Shown here: one piece after another, positions 7,714 to 16,108 of the stretch | Layout: each line of letters starts with the position of its first letter | Position numbering within the stretch: position 1 is the first letter of the stretch | From: Roseomonas sp. KE2513 | GTDB taxonomy: Bacteria > Pseudomonadota > Alphaproteobacteria > Acetobacterales > Acetobacteraceae | Direction of reading: 5' to 3' | DNA length: 64,000 nucleotides | Assembly (NCBI RefSeq): GCF_016107305.1 | Contig: NZ_RCVR01000006.1 | Span: forward strand, 169,193-233,192 | Position numbers and translations under genes: made by a program | The notes under the pieces: model-generated | The model's database searches: none | Told to the model about the DNA's origin: nothing | Seen by the model: only the letters and a program-made list of their open reading frames with translations

Positions 7714-9768
7714 ATGACGATCGGGCGCAGGCTTCCAAGCTCGTCCTGCGGCCGTGTCCCATCGCCACAGGAATCGCTCTTGTCGACTCACCCCTTCCCG
7801 AACAGCCAGCGGATCGCCTCCTTCCGGGAAGCCGACCGACCGGCGGGCGCGGTGAATGGACGCGGCCCGGCCGGGAGCGCGCGGGAGGTCACGCTCCAGC
7901 GGGTGCTGCTGGACCGCCCGGTGCCGCTGCGGCCGCTCTACTGGACGCTGGCTGCCCTTTCACCCCTCGCGCCCTGTCCCCCGGCGCCGGAGCCGGGGCC
8001 GGTGCTGCGGATCCCCGCGGGGGCGGTGCTCGGCTTCGACACCTATTTCAACGCCTTCTTTGAGGGGAACTGGCGCGCCCGCACCGCGCTCGGCACGCTC
8101 TTCCTTCGCCTCGACGTATCAGGCGCCTGCACCCTCCGCGTCACCCGCCGCACCGCCATGGGGGAGACGCTGCTGCTGGAGCGGCGGCTGGAGGGTGGCC
8201 CGGTCCGCGTGCCGATCCCCGACGGGGCGATCAACTTCCGCCAGCACGGCCTGATCGCCTTCTCGATCGGCACGCATGAGGGCCCGGTGGAGGTCCGCGG
8301 CGGCGCCTGGGTGACGGAGGCCACCCCCCGCCCAGTCGGCCTCGCCGCCGTCTTCTGCACCTTCAACCGCGAGAAGGACATCGCCGCCGTGCTGGCGGCC
8401 CTGACCTCCGACGAGGCGGTTCTCTCGCGCCTGGCCCGCATCCACGTCGTCAACCAGGGCCGCCCGGGCTTGGCGGAGCACCCGGCCATCGCGCCCATCA
8501 TGGCGCGCCACGCCGCGAAGCTGCGGATCATCGAGCAGGCGAATTTCGGCGGCGCGGGCGGCTTCGGCCGCGGCATCCTCGCTGCCATCGACGACCCCGC
8601 GGCCACCCATGCCGTGCTGCTCGACGACGACATCCGGATCGAGCCGGACAGCATGCTCCGCATGGCCGCCTTCTTCGGCCTGGCCACCGACGAGACGCCG
8701 CTCGGCGGCCACATGCTCGACATGGTCCAGCCGATGAGGGTCTACGAGGCCGGCGCCGTCATCCGCGACGCGAACTGGTCCTTCCACCCGCAGCATCATG
8801 GGCTGGACGTCAGCGATCCCGGGAACCTCACGGCGCTGGTCGACCCGCGCGCGATCCACTTCAACGGCTGGTGGTGCCTCGGTTTCCCGCTCTCCCTCGT
8901 GGAGCGGCTGGGCATGCCGCTGCCGGTCTTCATCCGCGGCGACGACGTGGAGTTCGGCCTGCGCCTCTACGGCGCCGGGGTGCCCGCCGTTGCCATGCCG
9001 GGCGTGGGCGTCTGGCACGAGCCCTTCTACCTCAAGCTCGGCAGCTGGCAGCTTTACTACGAGACGCGGAACATGCTGGTGGCCGCCGCCCTGCACCTCG
9101 GCACCGCGCCGCGCGGGATCGCGGTGCGGATGGCGCGCGCGCTGCTCCTCCACCTCCTCACCTTCCGCTACTACAGCGCCGCCCTCATCCTTCGCGCCAT
9201 CGCCGACTTCCTGCGCGGGCCGGAGATCCTGGACAGCGCGCCGGCCGCCCTGCACGCCTCCCTCAACGCGATCCGCGAGCGCTACCCGGCCGAGAGCGTG
9301 CCGCGCGGGGTGGTGCTGCCGGACCACGAACCCCTGTCCCCGCCACCCCATCGCCTCGCCTGGCTCACGCGGCTGGTGCGCGCGCTGGCGGAGAGCACGC
9401 TGCGCCCCACCAACCCCGGCGCGCCGCCCCGGCGCCTGGAGATGGCGGCCTTCGGATGGACCCGGCTGGGCCGGATGGATTGCCTCGCGCTCGAGACCTG
9501 GTGGGACAAGGACCTGCCCGTCCTGCGTCGCTCGCGCGAGAGCTTCCGCGCCCTGATCGGGGAGGCGATCCCCCTCCTGCGCCGCCTGCTGCGCGAGGGG
9601 CCGGCGGTCGGCGCTCGCTGGCGGGAGGCCTTCCCGCGCCACCGCTCCGTGCCCTTCTGGCGGGACTATCTCGGCATGCCCCCGGCCGAGCCCACGGCCG
9701 AGGAGCGCGCCGCCTTCGCGGCGAGGACCGGCCTCGGCGCAGCGTCCCTCGGCACCGCCGCCGAGTAG
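7714..9768 (+). CDS. GlfT2-like galactofuranosyltransferase family glycosyltransferase
   Basis: The product of up to 684 residues has an N-terminal beta-sandwich-like region (about 40-200). A GT-A glycosyltransferase 2 domain starts at LAAVFCTFNREKDIAAVL, with a metal-binding Asp cluster HAVLLDDDIRIEP near residue 303 and an acceptor-site FIRGDDVEFGLRL later. A C-terminal helical region of about 250 residues ends the protein. This layout matches bacterial galactofuranosyl polymerases of the GlfT2 type. The first in-frame ATG is given as the start. A TTG at 7780 preceded by AGGA is an equally good choice and removes a weak N-terminal stretch. No UDP-galactopyranose mutase gene is nearby, so the donor sugar is inferred only from the family. 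Confidence 0.72.
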   Translation: MTIGRRLPSSSCGRVPSPQESLLSTHPFPNSQRIASFREADRPAGAVNGRGPAGSAREVTLQRVLLDRPVPLRPLYWTLAALSPLAPCPPAPEPGPVLRIPAGAVLGFDTYFNAFFEGNWRARTALGTLFLRLDVSGACTLRVTRRTAMGETLLLERRLEGGPVRVPIPDGAINFRQHGLIAFSIGTHEGPVEVRGGAWVTEATPRPVGLAAVFCTFNREKDIAAVLAALTSDEAVLSRLARIHVVNQGRPGLAEHPAIAPIMARHAAKLRIIEQANFGGAGGFGRGILAAIDDPAATHAVLLDDDIRIEPDSMLRMAAFFGLATDETPLGGHMLDMVQPMRVYEAGAVIRDANWSFHPQHHGLDVSDPGNLTALVDPRAIHFNGWWCLGFPLSLVERLGMPLPVFIRGDDVEFGLRLYGAGVPAVAMPGVGVWHEPFYLKLGSWQLYYETRNMLVAAALHLGTAPRGIAVRMARALLLHLLTFRYYSAALILRAIADFLRGPEILDSAPAALHASLNAIRERYPAESVPRGVVLPDHEPLSPPPHRLAWLTRLVRALAESTLRPTNPGAPPRRLEMAAFGWTRLGRMDCLALETWWDKDLPVLRRSRESFRALIGEAIPLLRRLLREGPAVGARWREAFPRHRSVPFWRDYLGMPPAEPTAEERAAFAARTGLGAASLGTAAE

Positions 9769-9787
9769 CGCCGGGCAGGTTCCGGCG
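9769..9787. terminator. Short hairpin between convergent stop codons
   Basis: CGCCGG (9769-9774) pairs with CCGGCG (9782-9787) across a seven-base loop. It fills the 21-base gap between the glycosyltransferase and the TonB-receptor stop codons. It may serve both directions, but it lacks a T-run and such GC hairpins arise easily in this composition. Confidence 0.3.
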
Positions 9788-9789
9788 GG

Positions 9790-11856
9790 TCAGAACCGGA
9801 GCCCCAGCCCCCCATAGACGCTGCGCCCGAAGCCCGGCTCGTAGAGCGCCGAGGCCGCCGTCGCGACCGGCGCGACCGAGGCGCTGGCGATGTATCGCCG
9901 GTCGGTCAGGTTCCGCCCCTCCACGAAGAGGGAGAGGCCGTTCTCGAGGTCGAGCGCGCCGCGCAGGCCGAGAAGCGCGTAGCTCCCCGTCCGCTGCGTG
10001 TTGGCGTTGTCCGCGAAGAGCCCCTGCGGCACCCACTCCACCGTCGGCGCGAGGCTGGCGCCGGAAGGGTGCCGGTAGCGCAGTTCCGCCCGCGCGAGGT
10101 GGCGCGGCACGCCCGGCAACTTGTTGTTGCCGTAACGCGGGTCACCGTCGAAGCGGAAATCGTTGAAGGTATAGGCGCCGCGCAGGGTGAGAGCGTCGCC
10201 CGGCAGCAGGTCGCGCAGCACCGTCCAGGCGAGCGCCGCTTCCACTCCCTGGTGAAGCGTGCGCCCGGCATTGAGCGCGAAGCTCGCCCCATTTCCCGCG
10301 GGGTCGAAGAGCTGGATCTCGTCCCGCACGGCCGCGCGATAGGCCGCGACCTCCCACTGCAGGCCGCCCTCCCGCCCGCGCGTGCCGACCTCCACCGTGC
10401 GTGCCCGCTGCGCCCGCAGCGAGGCGAAGCCCTGGGCCGCGAGCGGCGTCAGGTCGGAGATGGTCGGCGGCTCCGTCGTCCAGGAGAGGTTCGCGAAGGC
10501 CTGCGCCGCCGGCGTCACGTCCCAGACGGCGCCCAGCAGCGGGTTGGCGTAGCGGTAGCTCGCCGAGCCCGACCCGTCGCCGTCCGAGAGGAAGCGGTCG
10601 CGGCTGGCGCGATAGGCGTCGCCCAATTGCACCCCCGCCACGAGGCCAAGGGTGGGGAGCACATAGACCGTGTCCTGGATCGTGGCGGTATTGGTGCGCG
10701 CGCGGTCGCTGCTGGAGGCGGTGAGGCGCCCAGCATGGCCGGCATTGTTGACGTAGCGATTACTGTTCGTCGCGCCGATTCCGCTCGTGGCCGCGACGAC
10801 GAGCCGGTGCCGCAGCCCCGAGGCCTCGCCCTCCAGCGTGAGGCGGGCGAACCCGTTCACGTCGTTATTGCGCTGGTCGATGTACTGGAAGATCGGGTGG
10901 TCCAGCTCGCGGTGCACGAAGGAGGCGCCGGCCTCCAGCAGCGCGCCCGGCGCGATCCGCCAGGTGGTGCGGCTGACGATGCGGTTGCTCTCGATGTTGC
11001 GCTGGTAGTCGTTCAGCAGGTTGGCCGCGGCCGCCGCGCGCGGGTCGGAGAGCGCCCGCGCCCGCGTCAGGGTGCCGGGGATGCGCTGCTCGATGTGGTT
11101 GTAGCTGTAGTAGAGCCGCGTCTCGACATTCTCCGTCACCTGCCAGCCGAGATTGCCGTTGAAGCGCCGGCTCTCCCCGTCGCTGTGCCGGCGGAAACCG
11201 TCCTGGCTGAGGGTGGAGAGGCTGCCCCAGGCATCGAAGCCGCCCGCCGCCACGCCATAGGCCGCCTGGGCACGGCGATAGCCGAAGCTGCCCACCTCAC
11301 CGCGGATCAGGGCACCGGGGTCGCTGCGCCCGGTCGGCGTTACGAAGTTCAGCACGCCGCCGAGGGTCGCGCTGCCGCGACCGAAGGCATTCGCGCCGCG
11401 CAGCACCTCCACGTGCCCGAAGGTGAGCGGATCCAGTTCCTGGAAGTCGCCGGAACCGTCCGCCTGGTTCAGAGGCACGCCGTCCTGGGTGAGCTGCACG
11501 CCCCGCAGGTGCGAGTTCCGCGCGAGGCCGGAGCCGCGGATCGAGAGCCGCGTGTCCTCCCCCCATTTCGGCTGAGCAAAGACACCGGGGGTGTGTTCGA
11601 GCACGTCCCGCAGGCCCGTGACGCCGGCGCGGAGGCGGATCTCCTCCGCCGGCACGACGCTGACATTGCCGGGCACCGCGCGCAGCCGCTCCGCTGCCTG
11701 GGCGGCATCGGGGGAGGTGAGGGAGGGGAGGGCGCCGGTTACGGCCACCTCGGGCACCGCCACCGGCTCCGTGGCGATGAGGGGCTGGGCAAGGGCGGCG
11801 AAGGGCAGGGGAAGGAGGGCGGCGAAGGGCAGCGCGGCGCGAAGGGACGAGGGCAT
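9790..11856 (-). CDS. TonB-dependent outer-membrane receptor
   Basis: The 688-residue protein has a signal peptide ending in AALAQ, a TonB-box-like VAVPEVAVTG and a plug domain (about residues 50-165) with DVLEHTPGVFAQPKWGEDTRLSIRGSGLARNSHLRGV and GGVLNFVTP. A long beta-barrel follows, ending in an aromatic C-terminal residue (YGGLGLRF). Such receptors import siderophores or metals across the outer membrane. The adjacent upstream DUF2946-like gene on the same strand often accompanies copper-related receptors, which hints at copper. The plug, however, also resembles ferric-citrate-type receptors, so the substrate is open. The start MPSSLRAALPF is fixed by the signal peptide. Confidence 0.85.
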   Translation of the reverse strand: MPSSLRAALPFAALLPLPFAALAQPLIATEPVAVPEVAVTGALPSLTSPDAAQAAERLRAVPGNVSVVPAEEIRLRAGVTGLRDVLEHTPGVFAQPKWGEDTRLSIRGSGLARNSHLRGVQLTQDGVPLNQADGSGDFQELDPLTFGHVEVLRGANAFGRGSATLGGVLNFVTPTGRSDPGALIRGEVGSFGYRRAQAAYGVAAGGFDAWGSLSTLSQDGFRRHSDGESRRFNGNLGWQVTENVETRLYYSYNHIEQRIPGTLTRARALSDPRAAAAANLLNDYQRNIESNRIVSRTTWRIAPGALLEAGASFVHRELDHPIFQYIDQRNNDVNGFARLTLEGEASGLRHRLVVAATSGIGATNSNRYVNNAGHAGRLTASSSDRARTNTATIQDTVYVLPTLGLVAGVQLGDAYRASRDRFLSDGDGSGSASYRYANPLLGAVWDVTPAAQAFANLSWTTEPPTISDLTPLAAQGFASLRAQRARTVEVGTRGREGGLQWEVAAYRAAVRDEIQLFDPAGNGASFALNAGRTLHQGVEAALAWTVLRDLLPGDALTLRGAYTFNDFRFDGDPRYGNNKLPGVPRHLARAELRYRHPSGASLAPTVEWVPQGLFADNANTQRTGSYALLGLRGALDLENGLSLFVEGRNLTDRRYIASASVAPVATAASALYEPGFGRSVYGGLGLRF

Positions 11857-11990
11857 GGAAGGTTCCTGACGGGCATGGAGCGGCCGGCCCCGGCGGGGGC
11901 AGGCGGTGCCAATCCCGAGGCGACCGGCCGGGGCCGGTGCCGTCGGGGTCGCCGGGGCCTGATCCTTTCGGAAGCGGCCGGGCGCGCTGG

Positions 11991-12359
11991 TCAGGCGGTG
12001 GGTGGGGCTCTCGGTTGTTGCGGCGGCGCGCGGGGCGGGAAGGGCGGCAGCCCGGCGCGGCCCTCCGGACGCTCGACCGCGACCGGCACGACGCGCGCGG
12101 CCGGCACCCGCGGCACCTCCGCCACGATGGCGGCCGGTGCCTGGCCCATGTCGCAGCAGTCGAGGTCGTGCGCGGCGGGAAGCGGCCGGCCGTCCTCGCC
12201 CAGCAGCACCGTCCGCGTGCCGGAGGGGGTACAGAGTTCCGTCGCCACGGCGCGGCCGAGCATCCCCATCGCCCGCGCGTGCGGCAGCATCGCCGCCGCC
12301 CATTGCAGCAGCAGCAGTCCGGCGAGCAGGCGAGCGAGTTGGCCGCGGGAGGGGCGCAT
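11991..12359 (-). CDS. DUF2946-like small protein next to the TonB receptor
   Basis: The 122-residue product starts with one membrane or signal segment (LARLLAGLLLLQWAAAMLPHARA). It continues with LCTPSGTRTV, a Cys-Cys pair in DLDCCDM and a Pro/Arg-rich tail. This arrangement matches the DUF2946 group seen beside copper-related TonB receptors. The cysteines and His could bind metal, which is inference. It precedes the receptor gene by 134 bases on the same strand and is divergent from mutL. The start ATG at 12359 is the one directly before the hydrophobic segment. Confidence 0.6.
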   Translation of the reverse strand: MRPSRGQLARLLAGLLLLQWAAAMLPHARAMGMLGRAVATELCTPSGTRTVLLGEDGRPLPAAHDLDCCDMGQAPAAIVAEVPRVPAARVVPVAVERPEGRAGLPPFPPRAPPQQPRAPPTA

Positions 12360-12471
12360 CACCGTCCGGATAGCGGAACGGCGCGCCCCCGGCCAGATCA
12401 GCGGTTCACTCTTCCTCAACCCTGGCCGGCCATCCTTGCCCCGGCCCCGGGAAAACCCCATCCCTGGCGCT

Positions 12472-14352
12472 GTGACCTTCACCTCCCTTCTGGCGACATC
12501 CCAGGCCATCCGCCGCCTTCCCCCCACCACGGCCGACCGCATCGCCGCGGGCGAGGTGGTGGAGCGCCCCGCCGCCGCCGTAAAGGAGCTGGTGGAGAAC
12601 GCGCTCGACGCCGGCGCGCGCCGCGTCACCGTCGCGCTGGAGGGTGGCGGCACCGACCGCATCCTCGTGGAGGACGACGGCGCCGGCATGTCGCCCGCCG
12701 ACCTCGCCCTCTGCATCGAGCGCCACGCCACCTCGAAGCTGCCGGACGAGGCGACGCTGTTCCGCATCGCCACCCTCGGCTTCCGGGGGGAGGCGCTGCC
12801 TTCCATCGGCGCCGTCTCCCGCCTGACCATCACCACCCGCCCGCGCGACGGGGAGGCGCACGCCATCGCGGTCGAGGCCGGGCGCGTCGGCGAGGTGATG
12901 CCGGCGGCCGCCCCGCCCGGCACGCGGGTGGAGGTGCGCGACCTGTTTTTCGCCACCCCCGCCCGCCGCAAGTTCCTGAAGACGCCGGGCACCGAAGCCG
13001 CCCATGCGGTGGAGGCGGTGCGGCGCCTCGCCTTCGCCTGGCCGGAGGTCGGCTTCCACGTCACCGTGGACGGCCGCACCGCCCTCGACCTTCCCCCGGC
13101 CGACCGCGCCGGGCGCGCCGGCGCCCTGCTGGGGCGCGACTTCGCGACGGCCTCCGTGCCGGTGGAGGGAAGCTGGCCGGACCTCGTGCTGGAGGGGCTG
13201 GCCGGCCTGCCCACCCATCACCGTGCGACGGCGGCCGAGCAGCACCTCGTGGTCAATCGCCGCCCCGTGCGCGACCCGCTGCTGCGTGCCGCCCTGCGCG
13301 TCGCCTACCGGGACGTGCTGGCCGCGGGCCGCCACCCCGTCGCCGCCCTCTTCCTTGAGATCCCGCCCGAGGCGGTGGACGTGAACGTCCACCCGATGAA
13401 GACCGAGCTGCGCTTTCGCGATGCCTCCGGCGTGCGTGGGGCGATGATCGCCTCCCTCCGCCGGGCGCTGGGCACGGGCGCCGGGGTGGGCCTGGCCCGC
13501 ACGGGCTGGGATTCCAGCAGCACCGCCGCCGACCCCGCCTGGCCCAGCCGCGCCGGCCAGCCCCTGCCCCAGGAGGAAATCCAGGGGGAAGCCAGCGTCA
13601 CCTGGCCGGACGGCACCGAAACTCCCACCCGCGCCCCCGGCTTTGCCGAACCGGGCTTTGCATTCACTGCCCCGGCGCCGCGCCCGGTGCAGCCCCGCTT
13701 CGCCTTGCCGCCCGGCGCCCTCTCCGTGCCGGCCGAAGCGCCGCCCCTGCCGTCGGGCAGCGCGGCGGAGGGCCCGCTCGGCCGCCCGCTCGCGCAGCTC
13801 CTCGACACCTATGTCCTCGCGGAGGCGCCCGACGGCGCCCTCATCCTCGTGGACCAGCACGCGGCGCATGAGCGGCTGACGCATGAGCGCCTCTCGGCCC
13901 AGCTCGTGGCGGGCGGGGTGCGGTCCCAGCCGCTGCTGCTGCCGGCGGTGGTGGACATGCCCGCGGCCGACGCGCTGCGCCTCGCCGGCCGGGCGGAGGA
14001 CCTCGCGCGCCTCGGGTTGGAGATCGAGCCCTTCGGCCCCGGCGCCATCCTCGTCCGCGCCCTGCCGGCACTGCTGGGCACGCCGGAGCCGGGGCCGATC
14101 CTGGCCGATATCGCCGCCGAGCTTGCGGATTGGGAGGAGAGCACCGCGCTGGAGCGCAGGCTGGACGCCGCCGTGGCGCGCCTGGCCTGCCACGGCAGCG
14201 TGCGCGCCGGGCGCCGCCTCAACCCCGCGGAGATGGCCGCCCTGCTGCGGGAGATGGAGGCGACGCCGCGCGCCGCCACCTGCTCGCATGGCCGCCCCAC
14301 CTTCCTGCGCCTGGGCGCGGGCGACCTCGCGCGGATGTTCGGCCGGACCTAA
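12472..14352 (+). CDS. mutL: DNA mismatch repair protein MutL
   Basis: The 626-residue protein couples mismatch recognition by MutS to strand removal. The N-terminal GHKL ATPase motifs are all present: IAAGEVVERPAAAVKELVEN, LDAGA, EDDGAGM, RHATSKL and GFRGEALPSIG. The C-terminal domain has the endonuclease metal motif DQHA-x2-E-x4-E, followed by CHGSVRAGR and CSHGRPT, so this is a nicking-type MutL. The linker (about 335-430) is Pro/Ala-rich and variable. The GTG start gives a normal N-terminus (TSLLATSQAIRRLPPTTADRIAAG). It is divergent from the DUF2946/TonB unit. Confidence 0.96.
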   Translation: MTFTSLLATSQAIRRLPPTTADRIAAGEVVERPAAAVKELVENALDAGARRVTVALEGGGTDRILVEDDGAGMSPADLALCIERHATSKLPDEATLFRIATLGFRGEALPSIGAVSRLTITTRPRDGEAHAIAVEAGRVGEVMPAAAPPGTRVEVRDLFFATPARRKFLKTPGTEAAHAVEAVRRLAFAWPEVGFHVTVDGRTALDLPPADRAGRAGALLGRDFATASVPVEGSWPDLVLEGLAGLPTHHRATAAEQHLVVNRRPVRDPLLRAALRVAYRDVLAAGRHPVAALFLEIPPEAVDVNVHPMKTELRFRDASGVRGAMIASLRRALGTGAGVGLARTGWDSSSTAADPAWPSRAGQPLPQEEIQGEASVTWPDGTETPTRAPGFAEPGFAFTAPAPRPVQPRFALPPGALSVPAEAPPLPSGSAAEGPLGRPLAQLLDTYVLAEAPDGALILVDQHAAHERLTHERLSAQLVAGGVRSQPLLLPAVVDMPAADALRLAGRAEDLARLGLEIEPFGPGAILVRALPALLGTPEPGPILADIAAELADWEESTALERRLDAAVARLACHGSVRAGRRLNPAEMAALLREMEATPRAATCSHGRPTFLRLGAGDLARMFGRT

Positions 14353-14420
14353 GCAGGCCGCGCGCCACAACCGGGAGCTGGCCCGCGGGTTACCCCAGAC
14401 AATGTGGGGAGGGATGCCGG

Positions 14421-15113
14421 ATGGCCGAGGAAGCCGACGGAAGTGCCGGGCGCTCCCGCTTCAGCGCGGAAACGCTCAACAACGTCGTGCAGACGCTCGC
14501 CATCATCGGGGCCGGCGCCTGGGGCGTCTACACCTTCATCTACGAGGCCCGGATCGCCCCCGGCCTTGCACCGCCGAGCGTCTCCGTGACGAGCACGCTG
14601 GAGCGGGTCGGCCACAAGGACGGGCTCGTCGCCATCCGCTCGACCGTCACGCGCCGGAACGTCGGGCAGACCGAGGTTCGCGTGCTCGGCCTCACCTACA
14701 ACGTCATCGGCGTGCGGGTGCGCTTCGCGGAGGGCGGCGACTTGCCCTCCGCCCCGCCGGAAAGCGGGGCGGTGGCCCAGGCGCGCGACTACGCGGAGGA
14801 GGAGGGCGAGGTCCTGCTCCGCAACGGCGTGCTCTTCGACGGCGCGTCGGGTGGTCCCTCCGGCCTCAACCCCGGCGAGGCGGTCTCGCGCGACCTTGTC
14901 TTCTACGCGGATCCGGCGCGGTACGACTCCATCCGCTTCCTCGTCGCGCTCTCCTACGCGAAGATGTCGGAGCCGCCGGTGCCGCTGGTGCTCACGCTGC
15001 GCGACGGGCGGATCGCGGCCGTGCCCGGGCCTGGTTGCGGCCCCCAGCCCTCCCGCTGCCAAGCTCTGGCTACAACGGATTTCGGGACGGAGTTCTCCCT
15101 GTGGACGCCGTGA
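14421..15113 (+). CDS. Membrane-anchored protein of unknown function
   Basis: The 230-residue product has a short hydrophilic N-terminus and then a single predicted membrane helix (about residues 20-40, VVQTLAIIGAGAWGVYTFIYEA). A soluble domain of about 190 residues follows that begins with a beta-rich stretch (SVSVTSTLERVG, AIRSTVTRRNVGQTEVRVLGLTYNVIG). The topology suggests a single-pass protein with the domain outside the cytoplasm or facing the periplasm. The ATG at 14421 is preceded by GGGAGGGATG. It follows mutL by 68 bases. I do not recognise the family. Confidence 0.65.
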   Translation: MAEEADGSAGRSRFSAETLNNVVQTLAIIGAGAWGVYTFIYEARIAPGLAPPSVSVTSTLERVGHKDGLVAIRSTVTRRNVGQTEVRVLGLTYNVIGVRVRFAEGGDLPSAPPESGAVAQARDYAEEEGEVLLRNGVLFDGASGGPSGLNPGEAVSRDLVFYADPARYDSIRFLVALSYAKMSEPPVPLVLTLRDGRIAAVPGPGCGPQPSRCQALATTDFGTEFSLWTP

Positions 15114-15276
15114 CCGCGGGGAAAATGCCGCAAGCCGTAGGCCGCGGTTGCGGTCCTGCCCGCCCCGACTCCACTCTGTGCGGATATCGGGGAGGATGCC
15201 GAATGGGCCTCGTTCCGGCGATGATCCGGGTGGTGGCGGGTAGCGGGCGCCCGCCCGCTGCCGCACGAGCAATGCC

Positions 15277-16092
15277 GTGACGGGGGCGGCCCTGGCGAGC
15301 CCGCGGCGCAGCCTTTCCGGTCACCTGCGTCGCCTGCGCTCCCGCCTCCGCCGCCTCTACGAGGATGACACGCCCTGGGCGCGCCGGGCACGGGATGTGC
15401 TGCTCGCCACCGATATCAGCATTCTCGTCTTCGTCATCGCTACCTCCTTCCTGCCAGGCCATGCCTGGGTGGAGGTGGTGGACGGCGTGCTCGGACTGCT
15501 CCTGCTCGCCGAATTCACCGCCCGCTTCTTCGCCAGCCGGACACCGCGCCGGGACCTGCTTCACCCCTGGACCTGGGTGGACATGGTGGCGATCGCCTCC
15601 TTCCTCGCGCCCGTGACGGGGGAGGCCTTCGGCTTCCTGCGCGTGCTCCGCCTCCTGCGGGTGCTGCGGCTCTTCCGCGTGCTCGAGCGGCTGCGCGAGG
15701 TCTCGCCGCTCTTCCGGCGCGAGGAGGAGGCCGTCCTGGCCGCGGCGAACCTGATCGTTTTCATCTTCGTCATGACCGGGATGGTCTACGCCACCCAGCA
15801 CCGTTCCAACCCGCACATCACGAACTACGCGGACGCGCTCTACTTCACCATCACCTCGCTGACGACGACCGGCTTCGGGGACATCACCCTCCCGGGCACG
15901 ACGGGGCGCATGCTCTCCGTCGTCATCATGCTGGCGGGCGTCACGCTGTTCCTGCGCCTCGCGCAGGCGATGTTCCGCCCCTCCAAGGTGCGCCATGACT
16001 GTCCCTCCTGCGGGCTGATGCGGCACGAGGCGGACGCGGTGCACTGCAAGGCCTGCGGCGTCGTCCTCAACATCCCCGACGAGGGGCGCTGA
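15277..16092 (+). CDS. Voltage-gated-type potassium channel with zinc-ribbon tail
   Basis: The 271-residue protein has six predicted membrane helices. The S4-like segment carries regularly spaced arginines (FLRVLRLLRVLRLFRVLERLR, about 120-140), and the pore loop has the filter TTTGFGD (196-202), a Phe variant of TVGYGD. After the last helix a small C-terminal domain has CPSC (242-245) and CKAC (257-260), which is a zinc-ribbon pattern. It is expected to conduct K+ across the inner membrane; ion selectivity is inferred from the filter. Translation probably starts at a GTG. It converges on the DUF4336 fusion gene with a 16-base gap. Confidence 0.85.
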   Translation: MTGAALASPRRSLSGHLRRLRSRLRRLYEDDTPWARRARDVLLATDISILVFVIATSFLPGHAWVEVVDGVLGLLLLAEFTARFFASRTPRRDLLHPWTWVDMVAIASFLAPVTGEAFGFLRVLRLLRVLRLFRVLERLREVSPLFRREEEAVLAAANLIVFIFVMTGMVYATQHRSNPHITNYADALYFTITSLTTTGFGDITLPGTTGRMLSVVIMLAGVTLFLRLAQAMFRPSKVRHDCPSCGLMRHEADAVHCKACGVVLNIPDEGR

Positions 16093-16108
16093 AGGCCACG
16101 GCGCGGCC

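Noticed and set aside
11857..11990. Possible cobalamin or metal riboswitch before the TonB receptor
   Set aside because: GC-rich complementary blocks exist, but none of the conserved cobalamin-riboswitch core boxes could be placed.
10069..12471. Very long open frame on the plus strand in front of mutL
   Set aside because: It runs antisense through the TonB receptor and the DUF2946-like gene, is Arg/Ala/Gly/His-rich without domains, and simply reflects few stop codons in GC-rich sequence; only the part from 12472 is MutL.
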